Origin: Cladophialophora immunda
Lineage: Eukaryota; Ascomycota; Eurotiomycetes; Chaetothyriales; Herpotrichiellaceae
Direction of reading: 5' to 3'
DNA: 64,000 bases
Assembly (NCBI RefSeq): GCF_000835495.1
Contig: NW_015622542.1
Span: forward strand, 704,485 to 768,484
Of this stretch, positions 10,776 to 20,401 are shown in pieces; positions within the stretch are counted from its first letter, which is position 1; each line of letters starts with the position of its first letter. Under the pieces are notes generated by a model, which made no database searches, was not told where the DNA came from, and saw only the letters and a list, made by a program, of their open reading frames with translations. Both the position numbers and the translations under genes were made by a program.

Positions 10776-11545
10776 CTCATTCGCCATTGCTCGTCCCGTT
10801 TTCAGAACTCTGGTCCCCGGTCGGATTTGCACGTCGGACCTTGAGAGTCGACGACCTTTAGCTCCGGTAGGACTGATCCCGCCCGTACGGAGTGGGCTCG
10901 TCGGCTTTCTAGGCAAACTATATCATCCCCGTGGAAGCGCATGATCATCGGACACTCAGACGTGAATCCCCTTTACCTTTTATCAAGGTTCTCTCTTTCA
11001 ACCATTCCGGCCGGACCTCCATTGGGCCTACTTAATCTATCACTTAAATTTCGTATCAGACTCGGATTCGATCACGAGAAACATAACACTGATGCGGCGA
11101 TCCAACAATACTATCTCCAAAGGGGACGTCCTCCTCTATATATCCCTAGCTTTCTGTTGTCTTGCGATCGTGTTAGCAGTGCTTTCACTGTGAGTGTCTA
11201 CGTGCGAGATTCGCATTCTACTAACGTGAAGGCCAAGGTTGCTTTTTGTGCCTGAAATAGTCCTATTTTGGGGCAGTCCTCAAGAAAGGGAACCTTATCA
11301 TGCGTTTTTGCAGGAATTGTGGGATATATTCTCCCTCCCGGTCTTGTACGTTTTCCTGAGTCTGGTCGGGACCTTTGTTGTTGTGTGGCGCGCATGAGCC
11401 AAGGGACCGACTCGTCTGTCACCTATTGATTGTGGTCCGGTCTCAAACATACCTACAGCGGGTGGGAAGAAGAGGAGGAAGGGGCGACTAGGCCTCGAGA
11501 TTTTCCGCGAGTAGAAAAGCACCCAGTGTCCCTACCTCACAGCAC
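10776..11545. repeat. Dispersed repeat block 1, copy A
   Basis: This block aligns by eye with 29150-29970. A nearly identical stretch of about 50 bp begins near 10915 (AACTATATCATCCCCGTGGA) and matches 29267. Other islands include TTCGATCACGAGAAACA and GAGATTCGCATTCTACTAACG. The end of the block contains a GAGATTTTCC...GTAGAAAAG segment that recurs at 29915 and, more loosely, near 12855. Frames in it are interrupted, so I read it as decayed duplicated sequence, not a gene. Confidence 0.75.
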
Positions 11546-11754
11546 TTCTTCTGAGAGAAAGGTAGAGACCTCGAGGTGAAGTTCTGACAATGTACCTGGT
11601 TCTACGTGCATAGTTTCATCCCGTCCTCCAGACCGTGTCAGAAGAAGAGAATGAGTTGAAAATCTGCCTTGGGGCATAGGCCTAAGGAGGTTTCCGCATA
11701 TGTGGCGTTGGCTCTGCAGGCACTTCTAACACGATCTATTGACTTACTGGCATA

Positions 11755-12240
11755 TCATGCAATCTTTTACGCCTTGTTTGTATGCATTCTCTCACCGGTT
11801 TTGTGGCCTTTTGCTCTCTGATTCGATCTTGGATGAGCTCTCACGGCCCTTGGATCCCTTTTCCAAACCAGGGGGCAGCGTCTCCCCTTCCATGCAGACC
11901 GCCTTCCGGCCACGGGACAACTTGACACTGCCCCCGTCTTCACCTCGCCATCGGGACTTTAGCCGCCAAGTGAAGAGCGAGCCCACCTCCGGTTGCGACG
12001 ACGCAAAAGAGACCCTTGTCGACATCGCTATCACTATCACAGTCCTCCCCGGCCTCCGGGGGCGAGACGATCACCGATGATGGCTCCGACAGACTTGGGC
12101 CCCGAACACTATCGTGGCTCTCGTACGGCCTCGATTCTGCACCTTGTGTCTTCCTGCGATCTAACTTTGCAGTCTAGTTGTAGCCGGGACGATCTACGAT
12201 CAGTACACCGTGGTACACTTTCACCGTGGTCCGGCCTGGG
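11755..12240 (+). repeat. Dispersed repeat block 2, copy A
   Basis: This block matches 28200-28560. Shared islands include TGTGGCCTTTTGCTCTCTGA, the region around ACGATCTACGATCA and a segment encoding DQYTVVHF here and DQYTIVRF in the other copy. Here the frame is broken by stops, whereas the 28.2-kb copy keeps 175 codons open. Confidence 0.7.
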
Positions 12241-12972
12241 ACGACATGTGTTCTCGCTGAATGAGGATGGAGTGAGTCATGTCGCAGCGAGTATGCGTGA
12301 TGCTCGGTAAGGAGAGCCTCACCCTGCTCCTAGGACATCCCGGTGCATGCAGCACGGCGAGACTAGGTACGCTGTTTCAGGCAGACATTTCAAGCCTGCA
12401 TTCGCGAAGGCGCCTGGTTTTGGGAGATACGGTTGATGCGGAAGAGGTCAAAGCCAGCCATAGAAATTGAGCAAAAGACTTAAACCCCAGCTGGATTTCC
12501 TACCTCTGCCGCTACTGGACTCATCCACCCACCCATCCATCTATCCATTCAATCAGAACCTGATCGGAAAGTCTCTCGAAATTCTGGACCCCAACCTCGG
12601 AGAACGCGCAGCAAGAGGAATGTATTCATCATACTTTATTGGTGCTGGCGGTGTTTTGGTTGTTGCACTGTACGTCAAACCGCGAACCAGCATTCGCAAT
12701 CTGCTAATACGAGGGAAGATGCTTGATTTCATGGGCAAGCTACCATTACTACACGGCCGATGAAGATGGCAAGGAACTCTGGGGCATGTTTGCGCGGACC
12801 ATGGGCCATAACGGTGGATTCGCCCCGAAGTCGCCGTCCAAGACCTATTCTTTGAGATAGAAAAGCACTCGACCTCCCTCCTCCAAAATCTGTCTCAGCG
12901 TTCTTCTTTCTTTGTCTCAATCCTGATCCCACCCTTCCAATTTCGTTCGCTAATTTTCCGACTCTTTGTGAC
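12241..12972. other. Upstream region of 12973 gene, decayed sequence
   Basis: Contains short frames only. From about 12855 the sequence resembles the leader region preceding the gene at 30046, including a GATAGAAAAGCAC-like island and a C/T-rich tract, so the promoter areas of the two genes may be related. Confidence 0.35.
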
Positions 12973-14238
12973 ATGGCCAGAATGTCCAGTACGACAAGTG
13001 AACCAGTCTCCCTCGAGAATTCCCATTTGGGGGAAGCCGATACTTTCAACGTACGCCGCCTCAACGATGACTGGACTCTCCAATGTGGTTCATGTTCAGC
13101 TCCAGGAAGCATTATAGCAGTTTTGTCCAGTTTGACTCCCGCGGGCGCATCTTCTTACACGTTCACGCGGTCCAATGATAATGCCGTATCGGGGACCTTC
13201 CACTCCACCGATGCGACACTTACGGAACCGTTCACTACGGGTGTTAGTCCGATGGGGCTTGATTGGATATATGAAGAGCTCCTACAATCCCCCGATGCAT
13301 TCACGCACTCAAACTTGGAACGTGCCGCGTTGACCGCAACGGTATTCGAGCTTCGAGGGATCGCCGAGCCACAGAGGGCCAGAAACGGTGCCCTCCCTGG
13401 TCAGCCTCCGAGCGGTCAAACGACTGTCCAAGCCTGCATGGACATGGACGACGAGTTTACTCAAGTCGACTATCCGGACTTCTACTTTCCGGAAATTCAT
13501 TCTTGGGCGAAATGGCAACCTGACAATGTCATCGCCAGTCTCTATCGGGTTGGCGGACCTCTCCTTCAACGAGAAAGCTCGATGGAGTCGCTTTACGAAT
13601 TCAAATTGACAGTGGACGATACTCTCACCATCTCTACGCGTCACCCGGAAGTTGAGGCCGCTTGGCATACCTCGGCTGAGAGGCTTAAGCTCCATCGCGA
13701 CAAGGGAAAAGACTTCAAACTGGTCGATGTGATTTGCTTCTTGCAGACCGACGTGATACTACCGGAACTACCTATTCCGGCTGAGGAAGTCGCTGCTCTT
13801 AAGGATTGCGTATATAAGGTTGCTGAGGATGCTGTCGAGAGACTCCAGCACCCAACCTTCGTCCTACTTCGGGCTCGCAGTCCCGTCTTGCAGTGCGAAC
13901 TGAACACACTCACGTTATGCCTTCGAAGAGAGAAAGGAGATCAATCTACTGTGGCGATCAAGCATAGGTTGAATCCCGACATTGACGTTTTGATATACGG
14001 TCGAATATCGCCAGTTATGACCACGGAAACGCAAACGGCCGTGGAGATCTCTGTCACATACATGTGTGATGGAGAGCTAATAACGCCGCCACACCCATAC
14101 AAGATTCGTGAAAATATATCGGAGCTTAACGCGCATGGAGTCTACTTCTGCCGCAGAGGTCTTGGGGATGCCGGGAAAATTCTCGTACTCCCTGAAGAGG
14201 CGACACCACTATTTTTCCCCCCGGTACATATGGCTTGA
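12973..14238 (+). CDS. Hypothetical protein, 421 aa
   Basis: An intronless frame from ATG 12973 (an alternative ATG lies three codons later). The protein is soluble and mixed alpha/beta, with no signal peptide or membrane segment and no motif I can assign. The first residues (STTSEPVSLENSH) resemble those of the gene at 30046 (DATSESVSPASSH), and the preceding leaders are similar, so the two may be distant paralogues or share a duplicated 5' end. A frame of this length with balanced composition is unlikely by chance. Its location between decayed repeats suggests a fast-evolving accessory gene. Confidence 0.65.
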   Translation: MARMSSTTSEPVSLENSHLGEADTFNVRRLNDDWTLQCGSCSAPGSIIAVLSSLTPAGASSYTFTRSNDNAVSGTFHSTDATLTEPFTTGVSPMGLDWIYEELLQSPDAFTHSNLERAALTATVFELRGIAEPQRARNGALPGQPPSGQTTVQACMDMDDEFTQVDYPDFYFPEIHSWAKWQPDNVIASLYRVGGPLLQRESSMESLYEFKLTVDDTLTISTRHPEVEAAWHTSAERLKLHRDKGKDFKLVDVICFLQTDVILPELPIPAEEVAALKDCVYKVAEDAVERLQHPTFVLLRARSPVLQCELNTLTLCLRREKGDQSTVAIKHRLNPDIDVLIYGRISPVMTTETQTAVEISVTYMCDGELITPPHPYKIRENISELNAHGVYFCRRGLGDAGKILVLPEEATPLFFPPVHMA

Positions 14239-14880
14239 CTATTACTCTATCCTGCCCGAATGTACGTACACTCCATTCAGCTCGAGAGGCTGGGCTCGAA
14301 TACATGGCTTCATAGTTACAGGCGATGATGTTGTCGGCGCGGATGTACCTTTGGATCTCGGGAATCAAAAGATTAGCGCCATTGATGCATCAGTGCTGTT
14401 CCCACGAGGATATACCAATCAGGCGAAATTGCACCCTAGCGCCCAGAGCTGCCAGCTCCGTACCAAGTGGCTAGTTGTCGTCAGCAGCTGAACGAGTATA
14501 TCTAGGCGGAGCTCCCCTAGCATTCCTGCCATTCTCCACGAATATTTGACCCTCCTCCGCGTCTGTGCCACTTTGAGCCATTCTGTCAGCCTAGTGGAAC
14601 TGTTTGCGCCGCGATTTGACATTGACCATACCTCGCTAGCGAGACACCAGAGCGTGATATGGTATCCGCTTGATTCGTTATGTTCGACTCTACACCGTCC
14701 TCCTGACCCTCTGCGCGCCGGCGTGGCCGGTCTCGTATATATTTCAACTCTGTCCTCCCGCCTCATTCTGTGATATCTGGTTCAACAAATTCTCAAGTTC
14801 CATGCTGGGAGCCCGGCCTTGGATGTCAAACTAGCCCCGGCATTTTCTGACAGACTTTGGTGGTACAGACACGGTATACC
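14239..14880. other. Intergenic, promoter of 14881 gene
   Basis: No supported gene. The only long frames are short and low in protein character. Confidence 0.5.
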
Positions 14881-15840
14881 ATGATGGAAACCCAATCCGC
14901 AGGCGAGCCAGAAACCCCAAACCAAGACGACCACGACTCAGCCATAGGTGATCTCTCAAGCGAAGTCTTCACCTCCAGGTCTACATCATTATCGTCTAGT
15001 TTTTACGAATATCCTACCGAGTACGGGCGGACTTACCATGTACCACAAAGGGGAGTCTTCTATCCCTTCCCCAATGACGAAAAGGAGAAGGCCAGGCTAG
15101 ATCTCAGCCACGCGATGTACTTGACAATGAACGACTCTCGACTGCACATATGCCCCGTCGTCAGTCCGGCAAGGGTGCTCGATGTCGGCACCGGAACAGG
15201 CATATGGGCATTAGGTTTTGCAGACCAGTGTCCGGAGGCGACCGTAATAGGGATAGACATCAGCCCTATTCAGCCAACCTGGACCGCACCGAATTGCACA
15301 TTCTACCTACGGGATTTCCAACAGGACTGGGGCTTCCCCGATCCATTCGACTTCATATATGCCCGAGATTTGTTCTGCTCCCTCCAATCCCCGGTTCGGC
15401 TCCTCCGACAGGCTTTTGAGAATCTTCGGCCAGGGGGCTGGTTCGAAGTTCAGGATTTTGGTCTACCAAAATCGGATGATGGCACGATCAAACTTGGCAG
15501 CCGTTATCAGGATTGGACCAATCTCTACCGTCAAGCCATGCAAAAAGTCGACCGCGATCCAGAACTGGCTCAAAAGTACGGAGACATGATGGGGAAAGTT
15601 GGATTCATCAATGTCAGCACAGTTACACGAAAGGTACCTCACAACACGTGGCCCAAAAATAAGCAACTTAAAACACTTGGTTCGATGAATCGTCTCAACA
15701 TCCATGAGGGCTTGGAAGGGTTCTCTTTGCGACCGTTCTGCGGCATTCTGGAAATGTCAGAGACGAGGGTTTACGCCATGCTAGCTGAGATGAGAAGGGA
15801 ACTCAATGATCGAAAGATCCATGCGTACACCCCAGTGTAA
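14881..15840 (+). CDS. LaeA-like SAM-dependent methyltransferase, 319 aa
   Basis: This belongs to the fungal LaeA-like/UMTA class I methyltransferases, which bind S-adenosylmethionine. LaeA itself is a nuclear regulator of secondary metabolism, but most paralogues are uncharacterised. Residues 1-60 are an acidic Ser-rich disordered head. Motif I is at about residues 99-111 (VLDVGTGTGIWA), followed by IGIDISPIQPTW, the DFIYARDLF motif and the post-II motif (LRPGGWFEVQDF), all in the expected order. The frame ends right after IHAYTPV, a few residues before the usual end. A GTAAGG donor overlaps the stop, and a CTCAG acceptor at about 15887 would give a short alternative tail, so the 3' end is uncertain. 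An ABC transporter follows. Confidence 0.9.
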   Translation: MMETQSAGEPETPNQDDHDSAIGDLSSEVFTSRSTSLSSSFYEYPTEYGRTYHVPQRGVFYPFPNDEKEKARLDLSHAMYLTMNDSRLHICPVVSPARVLDVGTGTGIWALGFADQCPEATVIGIDISPIQPTWTAPNCTFYLRDFQQDWGFPDPFDFIYARDLFCSLQSPVRLLRQAFENLRPGGWFEVQDFGLPKSDDGTIKLGSRYQDWTNLYRQAMQKVDRDPELAQKYGDMMGKVGFINVSTVTRKVPHNTWPKNKQLKTLGSMNRLNIHEGLEGFSLRPFCGILEMSETRVYAMLAEMRRELNDRKIHAYTPV

Positions 15841-16653
15841 GGATGAACTCACCTCCTCCACCACGCCCTCTTCTTATGCTCAGACAGGGAGATCCATTTT
15901 GGTCAGAAACCTCCGGTATCACCGGACAGGACTTGAATGTAATGAACCCGAGATCCTAATAATTGAAGTCGCGTATGAACCTGTCCCTAGGACCCCTAGT
16001 GGCCAGTCTGATTCCCACTACGGAGTAATCAAACGCTATTACACCTACTTAGTTATAGTAGCGGGAACTAATATCCGTTGAAGAGTACCCTTGAACACGA
16101 TCATGTCGCGTCCTTATCTCTTAGGGTCATCTGCCCGTCTGTTACTCGTCACAACTAAAGGGCGGTGAGTAGCCACACTCTCAGGCAATCTACATGGAGA
16201 GGGAGGTTGATAGAATTGTGGCGTCGGTGTCAACAGCACTCAGATATTCCCCCAAACAGCCGAAGACGTAAGCGGCGGGTTACTTCTGCAGCTCACTCAC
16301 GGCTTACCTCTCAAGCATGCATCCGACACAGGGCTGCCAATGACACTTGCAGTCGAGCTCAATTCCAAATGCCCTTTCACGTCAGGCAGCAGTGGGTTTC
16401 ATCAACGGCGGGAAGGGAACGGAACGCTTGGGGACGCCTGCAGACAAAGGTCAAGGAAGAGGTGTTGATCGTTAACAAGACGCGCCGTAGACAGAATGTA
16501 GGATATATTGATCACTGGGCTGGTCCCTCCCCGATTCTTATGATCTCAACTTGTCCCACGGACTGACCGCGTTCCCCGCTTACATTCAGAGAATATCGCG
16601 GGCGACTGCCACGCCAACTGTTTGCAACTTATAGTCGGTTCGATTTCGACGGC
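15841..16653. other. Region between methyltransferase and ABC transporter
   Basis: May hold the 3' end of the methyltransferase and a 5' exon of the ABC gene. A TTACATTCAG acceptor at about 16588 precedes a frame open into 16654, and a short ATG frame at 16103 ends at a GTGAGT donor. I could not join these with confidence. A 133-codon frame at 16165 looks spurious. Confidence 0.3.
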
Positions 16654-18569
16654 ATGACTGCACGATGGCTTTTGCAGATTTGGCAAGTGGTGATCGTGGC
16701 TCTCTTGGGGCGTGCGATACCCTCTCAGCTCTTCAAAGGTTTCCGCTGGCAACAACACGCCTCTCAAACCCGGAGAAGGTGGCTCTATCTCAAACGTCTC
16801 TACATTTTGAAACCTTACATATGGCCCTCTAAAGACCGGAAAATCCAGCTATGGATGGTTGTGTTAGCGCTGCACTTTTTCAAAGACCGTGCTTTACAAG
16901 TCTTAATACCTCGCCAACTGGGTGACATTATGGATAGCTTTTCATTAGGGTTAAATCACGGTCAGCTCACCTCGAGTCCCTATTTGGCTCCTATTTAACC
17001 AGCACAGGTACTCTAATGTGGAAAGTTAACCTCTGGATTCTTCTCCAGCTAGCTCAAGAGTTTACAATCTTCAAGGCTACAGCTACGGCTCATATATCCC
17101 GATTCGCTCACAGGAACATTATGGAAGCTTTCCACGCTCATATATTAAATCTCTCAATGGAATTTCACCGTACTAAGCCGTCCAGCGAGCTTTTGGCAGC
17201 CATCGGGCCCAGCGAAGCTATCAGCCATATTATCCAGCTGGCCTCCAATCCCATTTCCCCGCTGGTCGACCTTTTCGTCGCCACAATATACCTCTGTCGG
17301 ACTAACGGCGGTCATTCCATACTAGTCAAGCTATTTCTAACCGTTGCCTATCTATCCGTGGCTCATTACAGTTCTTCCTGGACCACTAAGTTACGACGGC
17401 ATCATATCACAACGGAGGAGAGAATGACACATTTTCTACAGGAGTCAATCCAGCACTACCGGGTTATTTCATTATATAATCGACAAGAATCCGAGGTCAA
17501 TGCATTCTCAGGTGTATTGCAAGAATTCCTGAGCGCAAAATTCCAGAACCAGGAAGGCTACTATTTAATTGTTAACATCCGGAGACTATTATTGCAGCTG
17601 GGACTACTAGTAGCAGCTTCTATCTTCACAGCGGACGCCGTTAAAGGCACATCATCACCCGGCAGCTTCATTGGCCTCGTCACTTATTGGTCTTCGATAT
17701 CAAACACTCTCGCCGAACTGACAACGGCCTACAAGGACATCAGGGAAAAATTAGTCTCGATCGAGAAACTCATCCAGATTTTCCACACACAGCCGACTGT
17801 TGTGAACGGAAGCCAGCAGCTGCACATACATACAGGAGACATTTCATTTGACCAAGTCTCGTTCTCGTACGACGGTGAGCATATCGCTATCCGTGATGTC
17901 ACCTTCACCGTCCGAGGTGGATCAACCGTTGCACTCGTAGGGGAAAGTGGTAGCGGCAAATCCACCCTCGCAAATCTCTTACTTCGCACAGACGATGTGA
18001 AAAAAGGTGTCATTAAGATCGATAATCAGGATATTCGAGATGTCACCCTCGCCAGCTTAAGGGAGCAGATCAGCATCAGCCCTCAAAATATCGAGGTGTT
18101 CGACCGGTCGGTCATGGAAAACGTCCGATTCGGGAGGCTTAAAGCATCAGATGAGGAGGTTATCGAAGTATGCAATGCAGTGGGACTACACGATAGCATT
18201 ATGAGATTTCCAGACAAATACGAGACAAGGGTTGGTGAAGGGGGCATCATGCTCAGCGGCGGAGAGTGCCAACGGATAGGAATTGCTCGAGCCATGCTGA
18301 AGAAGTCAAAGCTTATTGTTCTTGACGAACCTACATCAGCTGTCGACTCTCGCACCGAGAATCGCATCCTAGAGGCTTTCCGCAATCTATGTCGCGGCCA
18401 CACCACGCTTATAATTGCCCATCGGCTCTCAACTATCAAGGACGCTGACCTTATCCTGGTGTTACATGATGGTTCTATCGTGGAAAGGGGTAGTCACGCC
18501 GAACTGTTGAAACAGCGAGGGAGGTATTTTGAACTCTGGTCCTTACAAACGTCTCCAGGCACCAACTGA
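16654..18569 (+). CDS. ABC half-transporter, HMT1/ATM-like (ABCB type), about 622 aa
   Basis: This is a half-size ATP-binding cassette exporter, a membrane pump in which one transmembrane domain precedes one nucleotide-binding domain. Exon 1 runs from ATG 16654 to 16960. A 47-bp intron (16961-17007, GTCAGC donor, GCACAG acceptor) leads to exon 2, 17008-18569. Counting from that Met, the ATPase domain shows Walker A GESGSGKST (414-422), signature LSGGE (518-522), Walker B LIVLDEP (538-544) and the H-loop IIAHR, all intact. HMT1-type transporters usually have an extra N-terminal membrane domain that is not resolved here. The frame is open upstream of 16654 to an acceptor-like site, so a 5' exon is probable. 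Substrate unknown. It is adjacent to the methyltransferase. Confidence 0.85.
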
Positions 18570-19111
18570 AATTCCCACATCCCAGAAGGCACTCTATAGC
18601 GACTATTTATGCTTTGATAACGACGAGTTCATATTTAGGGTTTCCGCCTAGGATCGACCCATACATAAAACGTGGCATTCGGAAACAACCGTCCGATAAT
18701 GGACTGAGATTAGCGCCGTGAAATCTTGTCGCGGTCTTTTGAACCAGATCCACAAAGCTAGCCGAGAGTGTCCTTCATGAAGAGGGTACCGTCGTCGCCA
18801 TCACCAAATTCTCTCGGTTAGTCTGGAATTGGAGATAGAGGAGCTAGCCCTTCGGGTCCTCCTTATCACCGAGGTATATCACCAAACAACCCTACCTTTC
18901 CCAGGCAGATGGGATATAAAACTGTCGTCCCCCTGATTGTCAACACTTCTCACATTTCTTTTGTGATATATTTGTCTGTACACCGCTCATACCTGGAACA
19001 AGGTGCTCAAGGAACACAAAGACAGTCTAAAATTGTGACCAACAGTTCATCAGTCCAATCAGCACCCTAAAGTCTGATAGAACACGAAGTACCCCCGCAA
19101 CGGAAAGAATC
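18570..19111. other. Intergenic with a TATA-like element
   Basis: No gene seen. TATAAAA at 18915-18921 is about 190 bp before the 19112 frame. Confidence 0.4.
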
Positions 19112-19741
19112 ATGAATACCCTCCCCAAACCAGCCTCATGGTTCAAGCCTCCAGAGCAAGACGCAATAATGATACAAATTCAACCTTATATGGTAAACAT
19201 CATGTCAAACCTTGGATTTCGGTGCGATCAAGAAATGGAAGCATTCCCTGCCTGCACTCTCTTTGCCTCCGCTACCAGGCGGATATTCCCTCCTATGGAA
19301 CATCCATATACAATGGAGGTTCTGAGGCAATGCTTGAGAGAGTCAGAGTGTGGCGTGTCACATACAATGGAGGTTCTGAGGCAAAGCTTGAGAGAGTCAG
19401 AGTGTGGCGTGTCACATGCAGCTTTACGCGCACGTCGAACCGGAGATCAGCGCCAAGCCGGTCTCTGTATACTCCTTTTGCGTACGATTTGCGATCAAAT
19501 AACAGTGACGCTGGATAGAGTTCGACATAAGGGGGCGGTCTACGCATGGCCGCCGTGGGAGTCAACATTTCCCACCTCCATCGACTTCCTTTCAACCACC
19601 GATTCGAAGAGGTATAGGTTAACAGTTAGACAAGAGAAGATCAAACTCTTTCAAGATGAGAAGATCCCATTACCCTTCGAGGGGGACGATATCTCTATAA
19701 TGGATAGCGAGCAAGCGACCACGACTTTGTCGATTCCGTAA
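19112..19741 (+). CDS. Hypothetical protein with an 18-residue duplication, 209 aa
   Basis: The ATG at 19112 opens 209 codons. A direct 18-residue duplication (TMEVLRQCLRESECGVSH and a nearly identical copy) lies at residues 67-102. Two other frames are also open across this repeat because the unit is a multiple of three. The rest has no recognisable domain. The C-terminus is acidic. Reality is uncertain: the length is modest and there is no homology, although a TATA-like element lies upstream. Confidence 0.35.
   Translation: MNTLPKPASWFKPPEQDAIMIQIQPYMVNIMSNLGFRCDQEMEAFPACTLFASATRRIFPPMEHPYTMEVLRQCLRESECGVSHTMEVLRQSLRESECGVSHAALRARRTGDQRQAGLCILLLRTICDQITVTLDRVRHKGAVYAWPPWESTFPTSIDFLSTTDSKRYRLTVRQEKIKLFQDEKIPLPFEGDDISIMDSEQATTTLSIP
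19310..19417 (+). repeat. 54-bp direct tandem duplication
   Basis: Two adjacent 54-bp units differ at one visible position (caatgc versus caaagc), indicating a recent duplication. Confidence 0.95.
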
Positions 19742-20401
19742 CAAGCGTGGTACTAGGAAAATGGATATGGTACTATTGGCTGTAAATGGCTTGCACCGTA
19801 ACAAGAGAAATCGAGGTTGTCACAAAAGGAAGTTCTGGTTCGATCCCACACTTACCCACGGTGTCTCGGAGCTGTTTTGCATAGGGGAATACAACATTTG
19901 ATCGACACTTTGTTGCTCCCAAATTGGAGTAGCGAATGATCAGCCGGTCTGTTAAAGATCATTGGTCGAGAGCTATCTCTCCCCTCGAGACGGTCCGAGC
20001 ATGGATTTAGTATAATTTAGGGCGCGCGACCAGCAAACCCCCCATCTCCACGGCAGAGGTGGGTCGTGGCATCGTGGCATCGTATTTAAGGACCTTCGCA
20101 GTGGCTAGCCTACTAGCCTGATTCCCACCACGGAACTCATTGAACCCATTACCCCTGGCAATACTTTACGCTATTCTCGGGGAACCCTATTGTCTATATA
20201 AGATGCGGCTGTCCATCAGGAGATGACTTCTCGGGTAAGCTGCAAATCGAACGCTTCTTTATTTGTCTTGTGCTCGTCACCTTGATCGAATACCTCTTGT
20301 CAGCTAAGGCACTCTGCTCCGGTCTCTCAGTCCCTGCGCCTCTCCTGACTGGCTGACAACTGATATACAGTACGCCGTCTATCATAACCAGTTGGAACAC
20401 T
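19742..20401. other. Intergenic, promoter of BCS1-like gene
   Basis: No gene seen. TATATAAG at 20195-20202 is about 200 bp upstream of ATG 20402. The direct repeat GTGGCATC is present near 20070. Confidence 0.4.

Noticed and set aside
16165..16566. 133-codon frame before the ABC transporter
   Set aside because: Arg/Ser/His-rich composition and no link to the downstream exon. Probably chance.
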